Source of the DNA: Ginsengibacter hankyongi
Lineage (GTDB): Bacteria; Bacteroidota; Bacteroidia; Chitinophagales; Chitinophagaceae
Assembly (NCBI RefSeq): GCF_008710285.1
Contig: NZ_VYQF01000001.1
Location: forward strand, 992,001-1,056,000
Direction of reading: 5' to 3'
Length of the DNA stretch: 64,000 nucleotides
Part shown: positions 51,958 to 60,014 of the stretch, in pieces
How positions within the stretch are numbered: the first letter of the stretch is position 1
How the letters are laid out: every line of letters starts with the position of its first letter
Made by a program: the position numbers and the translations under genes
The notes under the pieces: model-generated
Told to the model about the DNA's origin: nothing
The model's database searches: none
Seen by the model: the letters and a program-made list of their open reading frames with translations, nothing else

Positions 51958-53367
51958 CTAAATAGTACTTAAATATTCCACTACCGTTCTTGACGGAAAA
52001 AAGAAATAGGCGCCGCCTTTGACGGTTACAAAGCTTTTCAAACCATCAATATATTTATTATGTGCTTCGGTAGGAATGGTGAATTGTTGTACCACTCCCG
52101 GTTCGGGATTTTCCTTCACACCTATGAATGGATCAGGGTCAGCATACAATTGTTTAAACTTTGGATAATTGGCCCAACTGTATTGAATAAATTCAAACTG
52201 GCGGTTAATATCCGCATTAAAACAACCAAACAAAATTCCAACTTCGTCTACGGGTGTATGTTGGGTGGCAGAGGCTGTATATTTTTCTCCATAAGAACGA
52301 ACTCTTCGCATAATACGATGTTTCTTTGTAAGCTGCAATGATTCAGCAGGCCCGGTTTCTTCAAAATTATCCCTGGGGTTGGTTCGCCGAACGTGAGAAC
52401 CGAACGGGCATTTTAAGCCCAGTCTATCGGTATCAGTGTAAACAAAGTCATTATCATCGGTGAGGATGCCGGGGTCTTTATCGGGAAATTTTACTAAAGG
52501 AGCTCCGCCGGGCCAACGCCCCATCATTTTCGCCGCCAGTTTAGTACTTTCTTCGTGGTTAAATGAGCCATCTTCATTTTTACTTTTTTCATTTAAAAAA
52601 CTCCAAAAGCCGTTTACATCTTCTTTAAGTTGGCGCAGCACAAAATAAGTTCCATTACGGCCCAGGTCTTTTTTTCCTTTTTCAATCGGATCATCAGGAA
52701 GCATATTTATATTTCCCTGCTCATTTATAAGAGAAGGCGAATCAGGGTAAACGTTGTATTCATTTTTATAACCCATTAAAAATTCACCCGGTTGAATATT
52801 ATCATTTTGAATTCCGGTTACTCCGCTGCCGATAATTGCCGGTTGCGAAATACTCTCTCTGAAACCAAAATGCTCACGTCCTTCCGGAAATGTTTCACCA
52901 TTTAAAAGAAAAACTTCTTTGAGGCCATATTCCACAAATTCCTTGCGGAGTTGTTGCGTTTGAGTGTTTATGTTCTCCTGCGTTGAATTAAAAACCATGA
53001 GCATCAAATGTATTCCTTCATTTTTAGTACCACCCCAATCCCAATTCGATGGATCGTTACTATCGTGATCGCCCAAAAGCCTTTGACGGTGAGGCGTTAC
53101 CATTCCCTCGCGAAATTCGCGGGTAAAAGCCCGAAGGTTATTTTCGTGCAATCCCAATGCACTTAATCCTATACCTGTAAATCCAATATTTATAAATGAT
53201 TCTTCATCTTTATCAACAACTGTTGTAATTTTTTTCGAAATATTTTCTATAAATCTCTTTGCCTTGCTGGCGTCGCCAATTTGCAGTAGAAAATATTTTG
53301 AAACCGGCATTTCTTTATAATCTCTTACAAGGAAACCCTGGATTTCTGAAAGTTCAAGTTCTTGCAT
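51958..53367 (-). CDS. Dyp-type haem peroxidase with altered GxxDG motif
   Basis: A 469-residue protein of the long (class D-like) Dyp family. Proximal haem His is in CPFGSHVRRTNPRD (about residue 325); the Arg-rich KHRIMRRVRSYGEKY is the distal Arg region; the C-terminus (GAYFFFPS) fits. The GxxDG motif, normally GFxDGxxQP, reads GFRESISQP (about 168-176), so Asp is Glu and Gly is Ser. It has no signal peptide. It starts 12 bases after the stop of the internally repeated membrane protein, so the two should act together. Confidence 0.88.
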   Translation of the reverse strand: MQELELSEIQGFLVRDYKEMPVSKYFLLQIGDASKAKRFIENISKKITTVVDKDEESFINIGFTGIGLSALGLHENNLRAFTREFREGMVTPHRQRLLGDHDSNDPSNWDWGGTKNEGIHLMLMVFNSTQENINTQTQQLRKEFVEYGLKEVFLLNGETFPEGREHFGFRESISQPAIIGSGVTGIQNDNIQPGEFLMGYKNEYNVYPDSPSLINEQGNINMLPDDPIEKGKKDLGRNGTYFVLRQLKEDVNGFWSFLNEKSKNEDGSFNHEESTKLAAKMMGRWPGGAPLVKFPDKDPGILTDDNDFVYTDTDRLGLKCPFGSHVRRTNPRDNFEETGPAESLQLTKKHRIMRRVRSYGEKYTASATQHTPVDEVGILFGCFNADINRQFEFIQYSWANYPKFKQLYADPDPFIGVKENPEPGVVQQFTIPTEAHNKYIDGLKSFVTVKGGAYFFFPSRTVVEYLSTI

Positions 53368-53379
53368 TCAATTTTTATT

Positions 53380-54642
53380 TTAAATTCTTTTAAGAAATAA
53401 TTGCGCCTGTTCTTCAGTAAGATTTTTCCATAATTCATTTCTTATTAAAGTATTGTTGACGATATTTTTTATAGAAAGATGATGGTAAGCGCTATACCAA
53501 ACCTGTGTGAGAATTTGCGTACCGCGGCTCCAGGCTAAGAAATGCTCTTCATCATAAGCGCCACCGGTAAATAAAAATCGTGTCTCTGGAAAGTTTACAG
53601 TGTTACTGAAAATTCCTGTTAGTCCCCAGCCTGACTTATCAATAAAATCGCAGAGGTATTGGTTCCAGCTTCCATCGAAATTGCTGAAGAACATCATGTG
53701 TTTATCATTATCAATTAAAACCCATCGCGCAAAATGAATCGTCGGAATTCCCATGAGCTTCCCTTTTACAAAAAAATTCTTTATTAAAGTTCTGGCAAAT
53801 AACATAAGGGCATGAACAGTAATTAGTCTCACTTTTCCTGGCTTCATTACCAACACCTGTGTAAACTGGTTTTGATTAAACAGGTCTTCATCGGCCTCAA
53901 GCCTGCGCACGAGGTCATCGTTTAACTGGCTTCGTGTAGCCGTACAGTTAGTATCTCTCCGTTCATAAAAGAAATACAGTATTAAAATCCAGGGGATGAT
54001 TATGGGCAATAAAATTATCATTATTAACACCATCAATATCATTCCGGGCCAGTTGGTGGAAGGTGTATTTACACTTTCCTTTGACCACGCCAACTCCGGA
54101 TCAGCATTCACTTTTTCGCGAAGAAACTTTTGGATCTCCAGGGCCGATTTGCCATCCCAGTTATTTTTATTGATGATATTCCATAAGTATTTCTGTAACG
54201 TATCTTCCTGCTTAATCTGCTGTAAACTTCGCCCCGGGGCACCCACATAAAAGGCTGTTGTATTTACTTTCCACTTTGAAAGATAACTTTTGCGGGTCTC
54301 AGTATTTCTCATTCCTGGTTCTGGATAACCTTCACAGCACTCGTATAACTCATCAAAATATTCAGGAAAAATAGTTACCAATCCATTTATGTGCTCATCC
54401 TCACCTCCATCAAAATTTGATGAAAAAACCAGTCTTTCGGGGAGCGGAAATGCAGTTTTATCTCTAAAAGAATCTTCACGAAGAATAAACCATCTTGCAT
54501 AGTGCAATGTCCCTAGCTTATTAAATCTTTCATTAAGCCCCACGTTGAGCCCTACTTTAAATCTTTCAAGAATTTCATTAAGCTTTTCAATGCAATCCTG
54601 TCTTACTGGTGTAAGCAGCGTTAAGGGGTTCTGGCTTATCAT
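53380..54642 (-). CDS. Hypothetical membrane protein with two Dyp-linked repeats
   Basis: A 420-residue protein with an internal duplication: LGTLHYARWFILRED...LVFSSNFDGGEDEHI (about residues 46-85) and IPTIHFARWVLIDND...MMFFSNFDGSWNQYL (about 303-336). The common H-(Y/F)-ARW and F-SNFDG elements resemble ferredoxin-like domains found with Dyp peroxidases. Two adjacent hydrophobic helices (MILMVLIMIILLPIIIPWIL) lie in the middle. It precedes the Dyp gene in an operon and may anchor it. The function is otherwise unknown. Confidence 0.75.
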   Translation of the reverse strand: MISQNPLTLLTPVRQDCIEKLNEILERFKVGLNVGLNERFNKLGTLHYARWFILREDSFRDKTAFPLPERLVFSSNFDGGEDEHINGLVTIFPEYFDELYECCEGYPEPGMRNTETRKSYLSKWKVNTTAFYVGAPGRSLQQIKQEDTLQKYLWNIINKNNWDGKSALEIQKFLREKVNADPELAWSKESVNTPSTNWPGMILMVLIMIILLPIIIPWILILYFFYERRDTNCTATRSQLNDDLVRRLEADEDLFNQNQFTQVLVMKPGKVRLITVHALMLFARTLIKNFFVKGKLMGIPTIHFARWVLIDNDKHMMFFSNFDGSWNQYLCDFIDKSGWGLTGIFSNTVNFPETRFLFTGGAYDEEHFLAWSRGTQILTQVWYSAYHHLSIKNIVNNTLIRNELWKNLTEEQAQLFLKRI

Positions 54643-54864
54643 TATAAATTATTAAATGCTGAGGGTGTTTTTACAGGAGAACTCCAAGTTACAAATAAAA
54701 ATATATTTTAAACAGTACTTACACTTATATGAGAAATATTTAATAAAGTTGGTTTAACTTCAATTAAAACTAACGTACCTATAAAAAATAAAGGGAAAAT
54801 TAAGAACCCTACCTCTGGAGAAACATAAATTGTAAAAAATCATCACTTTCCAAACAATGCTGTA

Positions 54865-57800
54865 ATGATAAAAAATATAGATCATTCAAATGTTATTCAT
54901 TATGGTTTTGACACGTTAATAATTAAGACGGGCACCAACGGTCTTAACAAGCCTTCATGCATAAAAGTTTTAAAAGAAGAATTTCCATCAAAAGAAACAT
55001 TAGCCCAGCTCGAAAATGAATTTGAAATTTGCTATAACGCTAAATGCAACTGTATTAGAAAAGCTTTTAAAAAAGAAACCCAGGATGATCATTTGGCGAT
55101 TATTTTAGAATACATTGAAGGCCAGGACCTGGGCAAGATTTTGAATTCCTCAAATTTAAATTTTACCGGGCAATGCGCATTAGCTACAGATATTACATCT
55201 GCTTTAACGGCTTTACACCAAGAAAAAATATTTCACAGGCGCATTCACCCGGGTAATATTTTAATCGAGCAGGCTACTAATAAGGTTTTTTTCATTGATT
55301 TTGGATTAGCCACAGAGGGAAATATTATCAATGAAGAAATAGATTCTTTTCACGAAAAGGAAATTGACGTTTTAAGATACATAGCGCCTGAACAAACGGG
55401 CCGCATCAATCGTTCGATTGATATAAGAGCAGATCTCTATTCATTGGGAATAATTCTTTACAGGCTTTTTACCGGCGAATTGCCTTTTGAAAGCTCCGAC
55501 GGGCTGGAATTGATTTATTCGCATATAGCTAAAACACCGGTTGAACCTTATGTTCTTAATAAAGAGTTGCCAAAAGTTATTTCTGATATAATAATGAAGC
55601 TGCTGGCAAAAAACGCTGAGGATCGTTACCAGTCTGCATTTGGCGTAAAATATGATCTCGAAAAATGTTTAGAACAATTGCTGGAAACCGGCAAGATAGA
55701 AAACTTTCCAATCGCAAATTTTGACTTTTCAGGAAAATTATATTTTTCGGAAAAATTATATGGAAGGGAAAAAGAGATAACTTTTTTAAATGAACTATTT
55801 GAAAACTGTACTAACGGTCACAAACAAACGCTTTTAGTTTCGGGATATTCAGGAAGCGGGAAATCTGCCTTGGTTGAAATTCTAAAAAATTCTGTATCGC
55901 AGAAAAATGGCATTTTTATTAAAGGAAAATTTGACCAGATCAGTTCTGATACACCCTACTCTACTTTTGTGCAGGCGTTTAATGAAATGGCGCAGTTAAT
56001 TATGGCCGGCGATAATATTTTCCAGGCCAAATGGAAAAAAAGAATAACCGATGCACTGGGAAATTCCGGAAAATTATTAACGCAGTTTATGCCCGGCATT
56101 GAAACGCTGATTGGCAGACAAACCGACGTTCCTGAATTAAAAGGTCTTGAAGCACAAAACCGGTTTAACTATGAATTCACCAGATTTATTAAAGCTATTG
56201 CAGATAAAGATTCTCCATTAGTAATATTTGTTGATGACCTTCAATGGGCCGATGCTTCTTCATTAAACCTCTTTAAAATTATTGCCGAAAACCGGGATAT
56301 TGAATATGTAATGCTGGCTGGCGGATATAGGAAAAACGAAGTAGATGAAAAGCATGTGCTCACAAAAAAATTATCAGAACTTAAAGAAGATCACGTTGCT
56401 TTTGATGAAATTGACCTGCAGGATCTTTCGTATGATGATGTGTTTAAACTTATTTCAGATGCTTTATCTACCAGGCAGGAAAATATATCTTTCCTGGCTG
56501 ATATTATTTATAACAAAACAAAAGGAAATGCTTTTTATGTAAGACAATTTTTAAAATCAATATATGATGAAGGTTTTCTTCATTTCGATTTTGAAGTGAT
56601 GCGCTGGCAATGGAATACCGATCTTATTTTACAAATGAATGTGTCGGGAAACGTAGTAGAGTTGATGACTTCTTTTATTTTAAAGTTGCCCGATAATACA
56701 CTTGATCTATTAAAAATTGCTTCCAGTATAGGAAACAGGTTTAGTAAACGAAACCTTTCTGTAATAAAACAAATAAGCGAAAAAAATGTAGAAAGTTTAT
56801 TGAAACTCTCCGTAACGGAAGGTCTCATCATTCCATCATCGACCGAATATAAGTTTGCACATGACAGAATACAACAAACTATATATTCATTAATACCTGA
56901 TGGAGAAAAAGCGGCACTACATCTTTTAAACGGACAAAGATTATCGGCACATTTTAATGAGGCAGAGTTTGAAGAAAAATTATTTGAGCTGGTAAACCAA
57001 TGGAATCTTGGCGCCGAAAAAATCTCCGAAAAAAAACAAAAACTTTATCTCGCCAATCTGAATCTTACTGCAGGCCATAAAGCGATTGCATCTACAGCAT
57101 ACCCGCAGGCATTGCAATACTTTGAAAAAGGTTTAAATGTATTAGATGAAAAAGATTGGGAAACACAATATGATCTCTTGTTTCAAATTACCACTAATGC
57201 TGCAGATGCCGCTTACTTATCGGGCCAATATGACAAGGTTGATCAGCTGGTAAATGCCATATTCAAAAACAGCAAATCTCTTATAGATTCTGCCAAAGGT
57301 TACGAAATAAATATTAAAAAACTGATTGCGCAGAACAAGCCTTTAGATGCAGTAGAACTTGGACTTACTATCTTAAAAAAGTTTGGAATTGACTTACCAC
57401 TAAAGCCGGGCAGGCTGCAGGTTATGAAAGATCTTCTACAAACCAAATTTTTGCTCCGCAATAAAACAATGGATTATTTCAACAGCCTGCCTGAAATGAA
57501 AGATGCGGAAAAAAATGCTGCGATGAGAATTCTATCAGATATTTCTTCGGCTTCATTTTTTGCAGTTCCCAGCCTCGTTCCTTTGTTGGTTTTTAAAATG
57601 GTAAGCCTTACTGTTAAGTATGGTTTATCAAGAAAATCGCCATTCAGTTTCGCAGCCTATGGTTATATCTTAAGCGTTTATTTAAACGAAGTTGAAAAAG
57701 GAATCGCCTTCGGTGAAATTGCCTTGCACCTTGCTAAAAAAATTAATGCAGAAGAATTGTTCGGTTCCATTATGGTTACCAGCAATATCTTTTTAAATCA

Positions 57801-59928
57801 TTGGAAAAAACCATTTATAGAAACCATTAACGATCTTGATAAATCTTTTAAAAGTGCCCTGGAATCAGGCGATAACGAGTATGCGTCTTACGCGGCTCAC
57901 AATACGGTTTACCAGTTATTTATGATGGGTTATCCTTTGCATGAACTTTCAAAAAAAGCTGAAATGCTGGATTTGAAAATTGAGAAATTTAAACAGGATC
58001 TCACTTTAAAAAGATTACGTGTATTTCGCCAATCTATAGCTAACCTCATCCAGGAAACAGAAAAACCCGATGTACTTACCGGGAATATATTTGATGAGGC
58101 TGAAATGGATATTATTGATGTAACTAAAAGCAATGAAATTTATTTTCAAAATCTATACCTGCAGAAATTATACCTCGCTTTAGTATTTAATCTTAATGCC
58201 AATGCAAAAAAATATCTTGATTTAGCGGAACGTTTCCAAGAGAGTGTAAAGGGCACTGCATTGTATCCGTTATTTTACTATTACCGTTCACTCCTCATTT
58301 CAGATATCACCTTAAGTGCGCCTTTAAAAAGAGAAGTGTTGGCGCAGATTACAAAGGATATTCACTTATTAAAAAAGTATGAAAAATTTTGCCCGCAAAA
58401 TTATAGTCATAAAATATTTTTACTCGAGGCTGAATTTAATTATTTAAGTGGCGATAATGAAACCGCAAAAGTATTGTATGACAAGGCGCTAAAATTTGGA
58501 ACAGAAAACGGTATGACCAATGACCTTGCATATTGCTGGGAACGAGCAGGCCGTTTTTTCGTCAATACAAAACAGGAATTGCTCGCAAATTTTTATTTGC
58601 AAAATGCTTACCGCGTCTACAAGCGCTGGGGTGCAGATGCAAAACTGACGCAGATGGAAAAACAGTATTCCCAACTCAGGGGTGGTGGCGGTGCGGAATG
58701 GCAAATTGATTTATCACAACCCGCGAGAGAAGGAAATGGAAATATGGACCTTGAATCCGTTTTGAAAGCATCATCAGTTTTATCAGGTGAAATAATTTTG
58801 CCGAAGCTTTTGAAAAAGATGATGCAGATTATTTTAGAAAATGCAGGAGCGCAAACAGGTTTTCTTATCATGGAAAAAAAGGGGGAAAGATATATTGAAG
58901 CGGAAATAAAAGCAGGCAATGAAGAAATAAAAATATTACAATCTGTCCCTGTGTCAAAAAGCGATTTGCTTGCAGAATCTGTTTTAAATTATGTGTACAT
59001 GACGCAGGAAACAGTTATACTTGATGATGCCTGTAAGAGCCCGCTTTTTGGTAATGATTCTTTTATAAAAACTCATGAATGCAAATCAATTCTTTGCATT
59101 CCGTTATTGAACATGGGTAAAATTCAGGCGGTTATTTATCTTGCCAACGACTTAACATCAGGAGCTTTTACTGAAAAGCGTGTGGGTTTATTAAAATTAT
59201 TAGCAGGGCAAATGGCTATATCAATTGAAAACGCTTTATTCTATAGTGAACTTGAACATAAAGTGGAAGAAAGAACAAATGAATTGAGAATTGAAAAGAA
59301 AAAGTCTGATGATTTATTATTAAATATTTTGCCGGAAGATATTGCGAATGAATTAAAACAAACCGGAAACACAAAACCACGCAGCTATGAAGTGGCAACG
59401 GTAATGTTCACCGATTTCGAAAATTTCACCAGCAAAAGTGAAAAGCTTTCACCTGAAGAATTGGTTGCAATAATAGATACATGCTTCAAAAAATTTGACG
59501 AAATAATTTCAAAATATAATATTGAGAAAATAAAAACTATCGGTGATGCATATTTGTGCGTTAGCGGTTTACCGGATAAAAAAGATCACAGCCCGGTTAA
59601 CGTTGTAAAAGCTGCGATTGAAATAGTTGATTTCATTTACTCATTTCGGCAGGATGCAAATGAAAATAGTTATTTTGATATTCGTATTGGCATACATACC
59701 GGGCCGCTGGTTGCCGGCGTGGTAGGCGATAAGAAATTCGCATTTGATATTTGGGGCGATACCGTAAATACGGCATCACGTATGGAACAGAACAGCGAGG
59801 CAAATAAAATAAATATTTCGCAGAGTACGTACGACCTTGTAAAAGACACTTTCCACTGTAAATTTCGAGGTAAAAGAGCTGCTAAAAATAAGGGAATGAT
59901 AGAAATGTATTTTGTTGAGCGGGATTAA
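54865..59928 (+). CDS. Pseudokinase–STAND ATPase–GAF–class III adenylate cyclase
   Basis: A 1687-residue signalling protein. Residues 1-275 are a Ser/Thr-kinase fold with VAIK-like CIKVLK and DFG (residues 145-147), but the catalytic loop reads HRRIHPGN, so the HRD Asp is Arg. A P-loop AAA_16 domain starts about 294 (YGREKEITFLNEL, SGYSGSGKSALVEI). A long helical TPR-like region follows to about 1270, then a GAF domain (about 1295-1460), and a C-terminal cyclase with metal Asp residues in MFTDFENF and IKTIGDAYLCVSG, and FDIWGDTVNTASRM. The Lys and Asp specificity positions indicate adenylate rather than guanylate cyclase. It stands alone. Confidence 0.9.
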   Translation: MIKNIDHSNVIHYGFDTLIIKTGTNGLNKPSCIKVLKEEFPSKETLAQLENEFEICYNAKCNCIRKAFKKETQDDHLAIILEYIEGQDLGKILNSSNLNFTGQCALATDITSALTALHQEKIFHRRIHPGNILIEQATNKVFFIDFGLATEGNIINEEIDSFHEKEIDVLRYIAPEQTGRINRSIDIRADLYSLGIILYRLFTGELPFESSDGLELIYSHIAKTPVEPYVLNKELPKVISDIIMKLLAKNAEDRYQSAFGVKYDLEKCLEQLLETGKIENFPIANFDFSGKLYFSEKLYGREKEITFLNELFENCTNGHKQTLLVSGYSGSGKSALVEILKNSVSQKNGIFIKGKFDQISSDTPYSTFVQAFNEMAQLIMAGDNIFQAKWKKRITDALGNSGKLLTQFMPGIETLIGRQTDVPELKGLEAQNRFNYEFTRFIKAIADKDSPLVIFVDDLQWADASSLNLFKIIAENRDIEYVMLAGGYRKNEVDEKHVLTKKLSELKEDHVAFDEIDLQDLSYDDVFKLISDALSTRQENISFLADIIYNKTKGNAFYVRQFLKSIYDEGFLHFDFEVMRWQWNTDLILQMNVSGNVVELMTSFILKLPDNTLDLLKIASSIGNRFSKRNLSVIKQISEKNVESLLKLSVTEGLIIPSSTEYKFAHDRIQQTIYSLIPDGEKAALHLLNGQRLSAHFNEAEFEEKLFELVNQWNLGAEKISEKKQKLYLANLNLTAGHKAIASTAYPQALQYFEKGLNVLDEKDWETQYDLLFQITTNAADAAYLSGQYDKVDQLVNAIFKNSKSLIDSAKGYEINIKKLIAQNKPLDAVELGLTILKKFGIDLPLKPGRLQVMKDLLQTKFLLRNKTMDYFNSLPEMKDAEKNAAMRILSDISSASFFAVPSLVPLLVFKMVSLTVKYGLSRKSPFSFAAYGYILSVYLNEVEKGIAFGEIALHLAKKINAEELFGSIMVTSNIFLNHWKKPFIETINDLDKSFKSALESGDNEYASYAAHNTVYQLFMMGYPLHELSKKAEMLDLKIEKFKQDLTLKRLRVFRQSIANLIQETEKPDVLTGNIFDEAEMDIIDVTKSNEIYFQNLYLQKLYLALVFNLNANAKKYLDLAERFQESVKGTALYPLFYYYRSLLISDITLSAPLKREVLAQITKDIHLLKKYEKFCPQNYSHKIFLLEAEFNYLSGDNETAKVLYDKALKFGTENGMTNDLAYCWERAGRFFVNTKQELLANFYLQNAYRVYKRWGADAKLTQMEKQYSQLRGGGGAEWQIDLSQPAREGNGNMDLESVLKASSVLSGEIILPKLLKKMMQIILENAGAQTGFLIMEKKGERYIEAEIKAGNEEIKILQSVPVSKSDLLAESVLNYVYMTQETVILDDACKSPLFGNDSFIKTHECKSILCIPLLNMGKIQAVIYLANDLTSGAFTEKRVGLLKLLAGQMAISIENALFYSELEHKVEERTNELRIEKKKSDDLLLNILPEDIANELKQTGNTKPRSYEVATVMFTDFENFTSKSEKLSPEELVAIIDTCFKKFDEIISKYNIEKIKTIGDAYLCVSGLPDKKDHSPVNVVKAAIEIVDFIYSFRQDANENSYFDIRIGIHTGPLVAGVVGDKKFAFDIWGDTVNTASRMEQNSEANKINISQSTYDLVKDTFHCKFRGKRAAKNKGMIEMYFVERD

Positions 59929-60014
59929 AGAATAGCTGAATTAATTTTTGCATAAAATCAAGTCGACCTATTTTAAAACGTTATAGCTTTACAATCTTTA
60001 AAGAATTTTAAGCT

